DNA of 64,000 nt from Fabrea salina (lineage: Eukaryota; Ciliophora; Heterotrichea; Heterotrichida; Fabreidae), in the NCBI GenBank assembly GCA_022984795.1, contig JALIHJ010000068.1, positions 26,733-90,732 on the forward strand, given 5' to 3'. The translations under genes and the position numbers were made by a program. The notes beneath the pieces were generated by a model. That model searched no databases and had not been told where the DNA came from. It worked only from the letters and a program-made list of their open reading frames with translations. This document shows, in pieces, positions 8,970 through 17,282 of this stretch (position 1 is the first letter of the stretch; each line of letters starts with the position of its first letter).

Positions 8970-9686
8970 ATGAAACTAGACTTGAACCAGTTCGAACAAG
9001 AAGTCGACAAGTACTTCCTTTGTGGAGTGTGTGGTGGAGTAGCTGTGGAACCTCAAGAGTGCTCTGAGTGCGAAGCACTTTACTGTACAGAGTGCGGCCA
9101 AGTCACTGAAAACTGTCCGGAGTGTTTAGCTTCACTTACCTTAAGAAGAACTTCGAGGTACGCTTTGCAAGTGTACAACTCTTTTTCAGCAAACTGTGTA
9201 AACACTGCTAAGGGGTGTTACTTCCATTCCAAACTCAACCAACTCATAGAGCACCAAAGAGTTTGCGAGTATCAAACCTGCAAGTGCGCCAACCCTCTGT
9301 GCAGCAAAACTTTCAGAAAAATCGAAAGGTACTCAGAAAACCCCATAGTGTGTTCAGACTTGTGCAAAAACATAGTGGACTTCCAAAGCATTTTGCAGGC
9401 CAAAGACGAAAACGCAATACTGTACAGATTCCACTTGTACTTAAGAGACACCAAGTCAAACATGCTGGCTGAAGTCACTGAAAGGCTTGAAAAAGAAATC
9501 GAAAAGTGCAACAAAACTTTAGAAGAAGAAAAAACTTTTGAAAAGCAAAAGGAAGAAATTCTTAATGAGATCGAACTCAGGAAAACCAGTTACCACCACG
9601 GAAAGTGGAACAAGCACAGTAAATACTGGACTTGCTGTTTGACAACTGACCAACTAGACATAGGCTGTAAAGCTCTTATTCAGTAA
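8970..9686 (+). CDS. RING/TRAF-type zinc-finger protein
   Basis: The start is taken at the Met of MKLDLNQFEQ; earlier in-frame Mets lie inside the carrier gene. The product is 238 residues. The N-terminus has a compact C-x2-C...C-x2-C...C-x2-C...C-x2-C cluster (CGVCGG, CSECEALYCTECG, CPEC), a RING-like fold suggesting E3 ubiquitin ligase activity. A second Cys/His region follows (CxxxxxGCYFHSKLNQLIEH...C...CKCANPLC), as in SIAH/TRAF zinc fingers. A charged coiled coil occupies about residues 165-210. The C-terminal motif HHGKWNKHSKYWTCC...GC is a small Cys motif often seen in ciliate zinc-finger proteins. The substrate is unknown. Confidence 0.65.
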   Translation: MKLDLNQFEQEVDKYFLCGVCGGVAVEPQECSECEALYCTECGQVTENCPECLASLTLRRTSRYALQVYNSFSANCVNTAKGCYFHSKLNQLIEHQRVCEYQTCKCANPLCSKTFRKIERYSENPIVCSDLCKNIVDFQSILQAKDENAILYRFHLYLRDTKSNMLAEVTERLEKEIEKCNKTLEEEKTFEKQKEEILNEIELRKTSYHHGKWNKHSKYWTCCLTTDQLDIGCKALIQ

Positions 9687-9695
9687 AGTTAATAA

Positions 9696-10262
9696 ATGCT
9701 TTTCTTGGGACTAGTAGTGCTTTGGTTTGCAGTGAGGTACTTCTACCCCCCAGCCAAAACAAACAAGGTACTGGTAGTTCTAGGCTCTGGAGGGCACACT
9801 TCCGAAATGCTTACTTACGTTTCCCACATGAAGTCAAAGCCCTTTGCACTAGAGTTTGTGTGTGCTTCATCTGACTTCCACTCCCAAAACTTAATTCAAA
9901 GGGAATACCCCACCTGCAAGCTGCACACTGTGTTCAGGAGCAGAAGGGTCAAACAGAGTTACTTTACAAGTGTGTTCACAACTCTGTACAGCTTTTTGCC
10001 GGCTTTCAAGGTGGTGCTGGTGTGCAGACCTAACTTAGTTCTTACAAACGGACCAGGCACAGCTTTGCCCCTGTGCTACGTTGCCTACTTGCTGACTCTG
10101 TTGCGAGTGGTGTCTTGCAAAATAGTGTTTGTGGAGAGTTTCTGCAGAGTGAACTCGCTTTCTTTGTGCGGAAAGCTCATATACCCCATAGCTCAGGAGT
10201 TTTACGTGCAGTGGGAAAACTTAGCTTCTAAAAAGATAAAGTATATAGGCTTATTAGTTTAG
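9696..10262 (+). CDS. ALG14: ALG14-like subunit of UDP-GlcNAc transferase
   Basis: The 188 residues start with one transmembrane helix (FLGLVVLWFAVRYF). The ALG14 landmarks follow: VLVVLGSGGHTSEML, a central LVLTNGPGTALPLCY and VFVESFCRVNSLSL. ALG14 anchors the catalytic ALG13 at the cytosolic face of the ER. Together they add the second GlcNAc of the dolichol-linked N-glycan precursor. The length is about normal. The gene follows the RING gene by 9 bp on the same strand and ends with TAG. Confidence 0.92.
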   Translation: MLFLGLVVLWFAVRYFYPPAKTNKVLVVLGSGGHTSEMLTYVSHMKSKPFALEFVCASSDFHSQNLIQREYPTCKLHTVFRSRRVKQSYFTSVFTTLYSFLPAFKVVLVCRPNLVLTNGPGTALPLCYVAYLLTLLRVVSCKIVFVESFCRVNSLSLCGKLIYPIAQEFYVQWENLASKKIKYIGLLV

Positions 10263-10270
10263 TATGTACA

Positions 10271-10684
10271 CTACTTGTAAAACATAGTTTTGGCTTCTTT
10301 AAGTGCATCTGCAAGGATTTCGCACATTTCTTCAGGTTCGTAATTAGAAAGCATCCTTACGAAGTCTGAGTAAACAGAAGCTTCGGAAGTGTTGAGGGGC
10401 AGTCTTGGAGTTTTCCTGGCAGTTTTGGGAGTTTTGTAAGACCTGTCTTCTGAGTACCTACGGTAGTTAGAAGAGTTTGGGTGCTTGTTTGAGCAAACAC
10501 TTGAACCTGTTTGGGAGTTGTGAAATGGTTTATGACTGGGCATCATAACTATTCTAGAACCCACGTGCGGGTAAACTATGCTGTTGTCATCTAAAAAGTA
10601 GATCTTAGAAAAGTCCCTTGTAGTAACCTCGGGGTTTGAGTGGGAACTGTTTGTATCACTCAGGCTTTTTTCTCTTTTATTCAT
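10271..10684 (-). CDS. Hypothetical protein
   Basis: A 137-residue protein I do not recognise. The first ~100 residues are Ser/Asn/Arg-rich and probably disordered, with a Lys-Thr-Pro run (YKTPKTARKTPRLP). The last ~35 residues (VYSDFVRMLSNYEPEEMCEI...) are predicted helical and are the most gene-like part. It fills the space exactly between ALG14 (8 bp away, convergent) and the ubiquilin gene (20 bp upstream). With such tight packing and no competing frame it is likely real. Confidence 0.5.
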   Translation of the reverse strand: MNKREKSLSDTNSSHSNPEVTTRDFSKIYFLDDNSIVYPHVGSRIVMMPSHKPFHNSQTGSSVCSNKHPNSSNYRRYSEDRSYKTPKTARKTPRLPLNTSEASVYSDFVRMLSNYEPEEMCEILADALKEAKTMFYK

Positions 10685-10704
10685 TATTAGTCTAAGAGTA
10701 TTAT

Positions 10705-11613
10705 TTAAGAGGATAACAGTCTTTCTATAGCTGCCTCAACGTTGCCACTTGTAGCCTGCAGAGCTTGCAAAATCTTTTCTTCGTCACTGAAACCCATAGC
10801 TTTGATCTGTTCGAGCTGCGAAGAATAAGCTTGTCTAGGGTCCGGTGCTTGGCCTCCTGAAGGGGCTCCCATTCCTCCAAATCCTTGAGGCATTCCTTGA
10901 GATGCTCCGCCCATACCTCCCATACCTCCCATTCCCGGCATACCTCCGCCCATGCCTCCTAGCATTGACATCATTGCTTGCATTGTATTGGGATCTTGCA
11001 TCATCTGTCTTAACTGAGGGTTTGAGTCAAACATTTGTTTGAGCATGGGGTTCATGTTGATCATAGCCTCAAGCATTTGGGGATTAGAAAGCATACTCAT
11101 GATCATGTTTCTCATTTCTGGGTTCTGCATCATTGCTTGTGCTTGCTGCATGTCAGGCATTCCGCCTCCCATACCTCCCATACCACCCATACCACCCATA
11201 CCTCCCATACCACCCATACCACCCATACCAGGCATTCCTTGCTGTCCTCCAAACATGTTCATCATAGAGCTCAAGTCTGGCTGAGCTGGTTGGCCTGGCT
11301 GGGAAGGCTGGGCTGACTGCTGAGTAGGCTGGGACGCTCCAGGGGCGTTAGGGGCCTGAGGGGTTTGGGACTTAGCAGCTCCTTTAACCATATGAACAGC
11401 GTGTCCGTCCTCGATACCAATCTGAGTAAGAACTTGTTCATCCTTAAGGATCTTGCCGCGGTGAACTAGGCGGATCTGCTCCTTAGGAATTGAGGAGTGG
11501 GATGAACACGCTTCCTTGAGTTGGTCCACGGTCCAGTTGTTCTCGGCCTCTACCTTGAATTCTTCACCACTAGCACTAGCCTTGATTGTCAGGTTCAATT
11601 TCTGACTCTCCAT
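10705..11613 (-). CDS. UBQLN: Ubiquilin/Dsk2-like ubiquitin receptor
   Basis: 302 residues with three parts. A ubiquitin-like domain is at about 1-75 (EQIRLVHRGKILKDEQVL). STI1-type Met-rich helices (PEMRNMIMSMLSNPQMLEAM) are at about 165-215. A C-terminal UBA domain lies at about 265-302 (QLEQIKAMGFSDEEKILQAL). Low-complexity Gly-Met repeats flank the STI1 region. Ubiquilins shuttle ubiquitinated or misfolded membrane proteins to the proteasome. The protein is shorter than human ubiquilins, with one STI1 region, closer to yeast Dsk2. Its start codon is only 3 bp from that of the divergent DEAH helicase. Confidence 0.92.
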   Translation of the reverse strand: MESQKLNLTIKASASGEEFKVEAENNWTVDQLKEACSSHSSIPKEQIRLVHRGKILKDEQVLTQIGIEDGHAVHMVKGAAKSQTPQAPNAPGASQPTQQSAQPSQPGQPAQPDLSSMMNMFGGQQGMPGMGGMGGMGGMGGMGGMGGMGGGMPDMQQAQAMMQNPEMRNMIMSMLSNPQMLEAMINMNPMLKQMFDSNPQLRQMMQDPNTMQAMMSMLGGMGGGMPGMGGMGGMGGASQGMPQGFGGMGAPSGGQAPDPRQAYSSQLEQIKAMGFSDEEKILQALQATSGNVEAAIERLLSS

Positions 11614-11616
11614 ATT

Positions 11617-13671
11617 ATGAGAGCTTCTTTACCGATTTTCGAGCACAAAGAACAAATTTTGGACTTGGTCAGACAAAACAAGTTTGTGCTGGTGTCAGGT
11701 GAACCAGGGAGTGGAAAGACTACTCAGATTCCCCAGTTTTTGTTAAATGAGTTGAAGTTATCTAAGTGCATTGCTGTGACTCAGCCTCGACGTGTAGCAG
11801 CTATGGCAATGGCCCGCAGAGTAGCTTATGAACTTAGGTGCAAACTGGGCAGAGAAGTAGGCTACACTATACGTTTCCAAGATTGCAGTTCTTCCAGAAC
11901 CAAAATTAAGTTCCTCACAGACGGAGTTTTACTTAGAGAAGCAATTAAAGACAGCGCCCTTTCGAAGTACTCAGTTGTGGTGTTAGACGAAGTCCACGAA
12001 AGGTCCATAAACACAGACGTGCTTTTAGGGATCCTGAAAACAGCTGTGGAGTCCCGGAGCGACTTAAAAGTAATAGTTACCTCTGCTACTTTGGACGTGG
12101 AGCTATTCAGAAACTACTTAGGCCAGTGCCCAGTAGTGACTGTTTCAGGCAAGTGCTACGAAGTGGAGGTGCTGCACTCTGCGTGCAAACCTGACAAAAG
12201 AGTTCAGTACGCAGTTAACGCAGCTGTAAGGATTCACCTGCACGAAGGTCCAGGGGACATCTTAGTGTTCCTCACAGGCGCTGAAGAGTGCGAAAGGGCC
12301 TGTTCGGTTTGTTTTGAAACTCTGCAAAAACTCAAAAACGAAGGTAAGTCAGTACCTTCGATGCTGATACTTTCGCTCTACGGAGCAATGGCAACAGAGG
12401 ACCAAAAAAAGGTATTTAGTTCTGCGCCGCAAAACTCCCGCAAAGTGGTGTTTTCTACTAACATTGCAGAAACTTCACTTACTTTGCCTGGAGTAGGCTT
12501 TGTAATAGACTGTGGGTACGTCAAACAAAAGGCATTTAACCCCAAAGCAGGACTGGAAGCCTTGATGCTGGTTCCTATTTCTAAGCAACAGGCTTCTCAG
12601 CGCACAGGAAGGGCTGGAAGGACCCAGTCGGGTAAGTGCTTTAGACTCTACACTAACGACTTTTACACTCGGCAAATGCCAGAAATAGCCACTCCTGAAA
12701 TCAAAAGGGTCAACTTGACTTCTTTAGTTTTGGTTCTTAAAGCTTTGGGCATCCAGAACGTTCTGGAGTTTGACTTCATCCAAAAACCTGAGTACGAAGG
12801 ACTAGTTATGGCCCTTAAAGAACTGTTTCTGCTGGGCTGTATTGATCAAGACGCTAGAATTACCCCGTTGGGAAAGGAGTTAGCTAAGTTGCCTATTGAA
12901 CCTAGTTACGGAAGGTGCTTGTTGGCTTCCAGAGTCTTTAAAGTGACTTCTCCAATGCTTACTTTGGTGTCCATGCTGTCTACTGAAAACGTGTTCCAAA
13001 CAGTTCCTAAAAGCGAAGTCCTCAAACTCCAAGAAGCCAAGGAAAAGCAACACAAGTTCTTAGATGACACTGGAGACCACGTTACTTACGTCAACGTTTA
13101 CGAAAACTGGAGAGAAGCCCCAGACCGCGACAACTGGTGCTGGGAAAACTACGTCAACGCAAGAGCTCTGCACCAAGCCGACTCAATACGGGAGCAACTC
13201 AGCCAGATGCTTTCTAGACTCAAGCAAGTAGAACTCCCCGAAAGTGGTCTTTGGAAAGACTGGCGCAAAGGGCTGAGGGTAGCTCTTTGCCAGGGCTTCT
13301 TCAAAAACGCAGGAAGGGCAGTGGCTTACGGAGGAGAAGGTCGGTACTTGAGTGTGGAGGACGGAAGAATGCTTCACCTAGACACCCACTCTGCACTGTA
13401 CACTTTGCAGCGCTTTCCTACCTGGATAGTGTTTACGCACCTGAGTGGAAGTACTTTGGCCCAAGGCAGCATGAAAGTAGTTAGCAAGATCAAAAGTGAG
13501 TGGATTGAAACACCTATGGCGAAACTAGGACAAGTGGACCTTAACAGACTCACAGGGGTCTTGCCGCTGAAGCGTTCGCCACAAGAAGAGCCTGAGGAGC
13601 CCATCGAGTCTCCTTCGCAAAAGATCGAAGAAGCTAAGAAAAGGTTTTTGTCTAGGAAGACAGGTGTATAA
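11617..13671 (+). CDS. DEAH-box RNA helicase (DHX family)
   Basis: The start is taken at the Met of MRASLPIFEHKEQIL, giving 684 residues; earlier in-frame Mets lie inside ubiquilin. Motifs in order: Walker A GEPGSGKTT at about residue 27, TQPRRVAA (Ia), DEVHERS (II, Val replacing Ala of DEAH), TSATLD (III) and QRTGRAGRTQSGKC (VI). The HA2/ratchet and OB-fold domains follow (LPIEPSYGRCLLAS, later GRAVAYGGEGRYL). These proteins remodel spliceosomes, ribosome precursors or other RNPs. The PRP43/PRP22/DHX40 subgroups cannot be separated by eye; there is no long N-terminal extension, which disfavours PRP16 and PRP22. Confidence 0.88.
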   Translation: MRASLPIFEHKEQILDLVRQNKFVLVSGEPGSGKTTQIPQFLLNELKLSKCIAVTQPRRVAAMAMARRVAYELRCKLGREVGYTIRFQDCSSSRTKIKFLTDGVLLREAIKDSALSKYSVVVLDEVHERSINTDVLLGILKTAVESRSDLKVIVTSATLDVELFRNYLGQCPVVTVSGKCYEVEVLHSACKPDKRVQYAVNAAVRIHLHEGPGDILVFLTGAEECERACSVCFETLQKLKNEGKSVPSMLILSLYGAMATEDQKKVFSSAPQNSRKVVFSTNIAETSLTLPGVGFVIDCGYVKQKAFNPKAGLEALMLVPISKQQASQRTGRAGRTQSGKCFRLYTNDFYTRQMPEIATPEIKRVNLTSLVLVLKALGIQNVLEFDFIQKPEYEGLVMALKELFLLGCIDQDARITPLGKELAKLPIEPSYGRCLLASRVFKVTSPMLTLVSMLSTENVFQTVPKSEVLKLQEAKEKQHKFLDDTGDHVTYVNVYENWREAPDRDNWCWENYVNARALHQADSIREQLSQMLSRLKQVELPESGLWKDWRKGLRVALCQGFFKNAGRAVAYGGEGRYLSVEDGRMLHLDTHSALYTLQRFPTWIVFTHLSGSTLAQGSMKVVSKIKSEWIETPMAKLGQVDLNRLTGVLPLKRSPQEEPEEPIESPSQKIEEAKKRFLSRKTGV

Positions 13672-13678
13672 ACTGTAA

Positions 13679-14032
13679 TTAAGACTTTACTGAAGAAACT
13701 AACTCTTGGATGTTGTTGCTTACTTCGTCTCTGCGCTTGGACAACTGTTCGAGTTTCTGTCTGTACTCTTGGCCTTCTTTGGTGTTTTTGGATACAGTTT
13801 GGTTGAGTTCGTGTATGACTTGTTGTTTGGGTCTCTTCAAGTACATCCTTCCCACGCTTCTGTAGAGAACTGCGTTGTCGTCACACGACTCCACTTCTTT
13901 CGAAGTAAGTTCTAGTCGGCGCTTTTCTGACTCGATTGCGTAAAGGTTAGCTTCTGTGATTTTGAGCTGGTTGACAGTTTCTGAGAGCTGTGTTGAAAGC
14001 TCGTACATCTGCTGGTCTAGTTGGGAACTCAT
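13679..14032 (-). CDS. PFDN1: Prefoldin subunit 1
   Basis: 117 residues, typical of beta-class prefoldins: two long coiled-coil helices around a short hairpin. The key block is VLYRSVGRMYLKRPKQQVIH, matching the PFDN1 Y-x-x-V-G-R-M-F pattern. Prefoldin is a hexameric cytosolic chaperone that hands actin and tubulin to the CCT chaperonin. The gene converges on the DEAH helicase (7 bp between stops) and diverges from the ankyrin gene (17 bp between starts). Confidence 0.85.
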   Translation of the reverse strand: MSSQLDQQMYELSTQLSETVNQLKITEANLYAIESEKRRLELTSKEVESCDDNAVLYRSVGRMYLKRPKQQVIHELNQTVSKNTKEGQEYRQKLEQLSKRRDEVSNNIQELVSSVKS

Positions 14033-14049
14033 TTTTATATAGTTATTTG

Positions 14050-15135
14050 ATGAACCAAAAGCCTCATAAAAGTAGAACTCTTAAACCAAATGCAGCAGTT
14101 TTTGCTAGAAGCCAGAAAAGAAACAATGTGCTAGGTCACAAGTCTGGTGGGCCTAAGAAAAGCGAATTCATCACGCTTACTAAGCCCCTCAACAAGTACC
14201 CCCTACTGCACTCTGCCAGCAGAGCCATTGCTAACGTTCCTGAAAAGCGAGAAAACATCTCAATCAGAAAAAAACAAATACAGATTTCAGAGTATCTTAA
14301 CTCCAACAAAAAGGTCTTCTCTGACTTCAGCAGAATCCTAGAAAAACGGAAAAGTCAGCAAATCGAAAAAACCCTTCCTGAAAGCGACAGCTTCAGAATG
14401 AAGTACTCTCCTGGGAGTGACCGCTTCAACCACCAACTAGTGGGAGACGTCAAAATCCCCAGAAAGTACTTTTCTATAGGAGACAACTCAGCTAGTCTCC
14501 AAACCAAAACGTTCGAAAAAGAAACTACTCAGACTTTTGAGGTCTCTAAAAGTGAAGACTTTGTTACCTTTGATGAAGTGACCAAACAAGACAATTCACA
14601 GAAAGCTGAAAGGGCCAGCAAAGCCAGAGCTGCTATGAAGCACTTACTGCAACTCCAAGTTGACACAAATAGCGTAAAGCGAGTAAGAGTGCCTGAGGAG
14701 TCCTACTCCATACCCCATTCAAGCGAGTTCTTAAAAGCAGTTAAACTGAACCAACAAGACAAAGTGCTAACTATGCTGAGTGACAACAGGTGGCTTGCCT
14801 TAGTATACGACTCTTCACTGCAAACAGGACTTCACTGGGCAGCTAAAAGGGACTTGCCTAACTTAGTTCCTGTCTTAGTAAAAGCAGGGACCTTCGTAGA
14901 CTCAAGGGACATGGTAGGGCGCACTCCTTTGTTTTTGGCAGCAAAAAACAACAACATACAAACCCTAACTGCACTGCTCAAATTCAAAGCTTCTCCGTTC
15001 GTGAAAACCCGAGCAGGCACCTCCATAGACAAAGTAGCCACTAACCCTACGATCAGGACCCTTCTGCTTAAGTATAAAGTCAGTTACTATGTCAAAAAGT
15101 TTTCTCAAGGCTCAGATAATGAAAACACTAATTAA
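14050..15135 (+). CDS. Ankyrin-repeat protein
   Basis: The start is taken at MNQKPHKSRT (361 residues); an earlier in-frame Met lies inside prefoldin 1. The N-terminal two-thirds is basic, Ser/Lys-rich and probably disordered. About three ankyrin repeats lie in the C-terminal third: one around LQTGLHWAAKRDLPNLVPVL, one with GRTPLFLAAKNNNIQTLTAL and a partial one before the end. No catalytic domain is seen, so a binding or scaffold role is likely. The stop overlaps that of the convergent RNase K-like gene within a shared TTAA. Confidence 0.75.
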   Translation: MNQKPHKSRTLKPNAAVFARSQKRNNVLGHKSGGPKKSEFITLTKPLNKYPLLHSASRAIANVPEKRENISIRKKQIQISEYLNSNKKVFSDFSRILEKRKSQQIEKTLPESDSFRMKYSPGSDRFNHQLVGDVKIPRKYFSIGDNSASLQTKTFEKETTQTFEVSKSEDFVTFDEVTKQDNSQKAERASKARAAMKHLLQLQVDTNSVKRVRVPEESYSIPHSSEFLKAVKLNQQDKVLTMLSDNRWLALVYDSSLQTGLHWAAKRDLPNLVPVLVKAGTFVDSRDMVGRTPLFLAAKNNNIQTLTALLKFKASPFVKTRAGTSIDKVATNPTIRTLLLKYKVSYYVKKFSQGSDNENTN

Positions 15136-15386
15136 TTTACCTCGTTTAGTTGTATGGAGTTGGGTCTGGACTTTTTAAGCAGTAAAAACGAAATGCCTGA
15201 AGCCAAGGCATACAAAACAGCAGCGTAAAAGCAAGACTTAGCACTGCTGCTGTGTTTTTCTGTTTCTAAAGGCAAGTATTCGTACTCCCTTGTGAAAGCC
15301 CACCCCAGGCCAGTCTAAGTGGATCTCACCAAAAACACCACCCCGACTACTGAAAACACTCCGCAGAACTTCAAGTAGGACTCCAT
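15132..15386 (-). CDS. Small two-helix membrane protein, RNase K / V-ATPase subunit f-like, two exons
   Basis: This gene is short and interrupted by an intron. Exon 1 is 15330-15386 and exon 2 is 15132-15314; the product is 79 residues. It has two hydrophobic helices (CGVFSVVGVVFLTGLGWAF and CFYAAVLYALASGISFLLL) separated by a polar loop, ending in a basic tail. The topology and spacing, including a Cys-Gly near the start of helix 1 and a C-F-x-A-A-x-L-Y motif in helix 2, resemble ribonuclease kappa, now known as a V-ATPase Vo subunit. The start lies 9 bp from the divergent + gene; the stop shares bases with the ankyrin gene's stop. Coding status is well supported; the family call is moderate. 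Confidence 0.6.
15315..15329 (-). other. 15-nt spliceosomal intron
   Basis: On the minus strand the sequence is GTGAGATCCACTTAG, after codon 19 of the RNase K-like gene, in phase 0. It agrees with the carrier-gene intron at 12 of 15 positions, including GT-AG ends and the ACTTAG tail. Retaining it would stop translation at residue 24. Confidence 0.8.
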
Positions 15387-15395
15387 TATATTATT

Positions 15396-15857
15396 ATGTC
15401 TGGAGAGGTCGTTGAAGCTGCTAAGTCCTTTTTAAAAGAAGAACACCACCCTTCCATCCAGTACTGGCTCAAAAGTGCCTCCAAAAACCAATTCAAAGGA
15501 CTCAGAGTAATCTACGCCATTGTAAAGCACCAAAACAGCAAACGCTTCCGCCCTATGAAACCCAACTCTAAGTTGAGCAAAAGTACCAAGCAGCTTCTTC
15601 TGAAGCAAAACATATACTCAGAAGACTCCAGCAAACTCGAGGTCTCCCCCTTCTCAGTAATTCTGAAACCCTCTGCTTTCCGGTGCTTGCAGGACTGGGC
15701 AGACTCTAATTCAGACCAGCACTGGCAAAGCCTAGTACTGGAATGCTTGCAAGGAATGCACTCAGTCTTCAAACGTTACCAAACTGATAACAGAACTCAC
15801 TCCCAGTCCCCCGAACTCAAACTGCCCAGAATCCAGCTCAAAAGAGCCCTTTACTGA
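15396..15857 (+). CDS. Hypothetical protein
   Basis: 153 residues, not recognised. It is helical and basic, with a Lys/Ser-rich middle (KPNSKLSKSTKQLLLK) and a Trp/His-containing segment (LQDWADSNSDQHWQSLVLEC). No transmembrane helix or signal peptide is seen. It ends in TGA; if TGA were read through, only two more sense codons would follow before TAA. It fills the space between the RNase K-like gene and the secreted-protein gene. Confidence 0.55.
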   Translation: MSGEVVEAAKSFLKEEHHPSIQYWLKSASKNQFKGLRVIYAIVKHQNSKRFRPMKPNSKLSKSTKQLLLKQNIYSEDSSKLEVSPFSVILKPSAFRCLQDWADSNSDQHWQSLVLECLQGMHSVFKRYQTDNRTHSQSPELKLPRIQLKRALY

Positions 15858-15943
15858 ATTAACTAATTAAATTCACTTGAAATTTAAATTTCGAACTGGG
15901 GAACTAATATCCATTTTATTGGTCCAGGTTAATAATAATTCTT

Positions 15944-16897
15944 ATGAAGACAGCTCTACTCCTAGTAGCTTTGTGCGCTCTAACCTCAGGACGCATCGTA
16001 TACCCCTTCGGCAAACAACAGGTCCAAAGAATGGACGAAGATGATGCCTTTGCTTTCTTGGAAGGACTCATGCAAGGACTTGAAGTCAACCCGAGCAATC
16101 CCGGTGCTTGCGCCACTGAGTTGCAGTCCCTCTCTGGACTCTTGTCAGAAGTCGTCAAGCAAGTTGAATCCATTGCAGGCGGAAACGGAAGCTGGGGCAC
16201 CTTTGCCAAGGAAATGGGAGAACTCATTGACAAGGTCGAAGGCTTCAACAGCGACTGCAACTTCAGTGGTCTCATTTCTACCTTAGAGTCCTTCGCCACT
16301 CCCACTGGACTCCTCACACTCCTCAAAAACGGCTTCAACAACCTAGACACACTCAAAACTGACTCCGAAGCCCTTGGAAACTGCCCCTCTGACTGGGAAA
16401 CTTGTGGAAAGAACGTTGGAGCCATCTTCAGAACCCTCACTGGATGGAACCTCAACGCTCAACGTCTCCGTTCTGTGAACGACGTAGTTGAGTTCTTCGG
16501 AGGCTTGGTTTCTGGACTCCAAAAGAACCCAGACAGCCCTGATGCCTGCATCACAAACCTAAACACCCTCAACAGTGACTTCAACCAGATCATTTCTGAA
16601 GTACAAAAGTTCCTTGGCGGAAACGTTTTTGTAATCACTACTATCATTGAAGACGTCAAAAACATCGTAGCTAAACTAGACGGTTTTGCTGGAGACTGCA
16701 ACATCAGTGGTCTCGAAAGCATTTTGGAAGGCCTTGTCACTCCTCAGGGCTGGCAGCAACTCATAACCAACTACATTGCTAACTCCGCAACCATCAACTC
16801 AGACTTCGAAGGTGTGCTTAAGTGCAGTTCCGACTACAAGTCCTGTGGACAAGACATAGGTACCATCTTTAAACTTGTCTTAGGATGGGGAATTTAA
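15944..16897 (+). CDS. Secreted two-repeat Cys protein
   Basis: 317 residues with a clear signal peptide (MKTALLLVALCALTSG). Two tandem repeats of about 140-150 residues follow. Each has a first Cys near a x-P-x-A-C motif, an F-x-x-D-C-N-x-S-G-L block, then C-x-S-D-x-x-x-C-G-x-x-(V/I)-G-x-I-F near its end (NCPSDWETCGKNVGAIF and KCSSDYKSCGQDIGTIF). The two repeats clearly derive from one duplication. Codons strongly favour C-ending forms (AAC, GAC, CTC, TTC), more than in neighbours, suggesting high expression. I know no function for this family; an extracellular or vesicle-lumen role is inferred from the signal peptide. Confidence 0.8.
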   Translation: MKTALLLVALCALTSGRIVYPFGKQQVQRMDEDDAFAFLEGLMQGLEVNPSNPGACATELQSLSGLLSEVVKQVESIAGGNGSWGTFAKEMGELIDKVEGFNSDCNFSGLISTLESFATPTGLLTLLKNGFNNLDTLKTDSEALGNCPSDWETCGKNVGAIFRTLTGWNLNAQRLRSVNDVVEFFGGLVSGLQKNPDSPDACITNLNTLNSDFNQIISEVQKFLGGNVFVITTIIEDVKNIVAKLDGFAGDCNISGLESILEGLVTPQGWQQLITNYIANSATINSDFEGVLKCSSDYKSCGQDIGTIFKLVLGWGI

Positions 16898-16906
16898 TCT
16901 AATTTT

Positions 16907-17209
16907 CTAAGTATTCCATTCGTCTGCTGCTTCTTCTGGTTCTTCTACTTCCTTCAAGAAGATTGAGTCGTATAAGAACTTAAGCAAAAAGGCTGTTAGG
17001 AAGCCTAGAATCAGAGCCAGAATTATTACTACCACCAGAGTGAAGTAACCTACTCTAGTTACTACTTCTAGTTCTTCTTCACAGGTAGTTCCTGCGTAGG
17101 GCGAAGCACAAAAGCATATCTCGTTTTGACAAATAGAATCATTCACACATGGGGGGTCGCATGAGTTTTCTCCTTCTAGAGCCTCAATGTCGTATGGCAC
17201 CTCTTCCAT
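16907..17209 (-). CDS. Small EGF-like single-pass membrane protein
   Basis: 100 residues. A six-Cys EGF-like domain (CDPPCVNDSICQNEICFC...GTTCEEE) occupies about residues 17-43. One strong transmembrane helix (LVVVIILALILGFLTAFLL) follows, then a short acidic tail. No cleavable signal peptide is seen, so it could be a type III membrane protein, or the start may be misplaced by an unseen upstream exon. It converges on the secreted-protein gene (9 bp) and lies 73 bp from the divergent giant receptor gene. Confidence 0.7.
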   Translation of the reverse strand: MEEVPYDIEALEGENSCDPPCVNDSICQNEICFCASPYAGTTCEEELEVVTRVGYFTLVVVIILALILGFLTAFLLKFLYDSIFLKEVEEPEEAADEWNT

Positions 17210-17282
17210 ATACTTTTATGGGTTTAAGTTAGGCGTTAGAATATTGAATTTTACGTACTAAACTGGCGAAAGAATTATAAAT

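Noticed and set aside
11035-11316. Open frames on the + strand rich in His-Thr or Ile-Pro repeats
   Set aside because: They are antisense shadows of the Gly-Met repeats of ubiquilin.
12475-13604. Several 60-80-residue frames opposite or overlapping the DEAH helicase
   Set aside because: They lack conserved motifs and lie wholly inside a well-supported gene.
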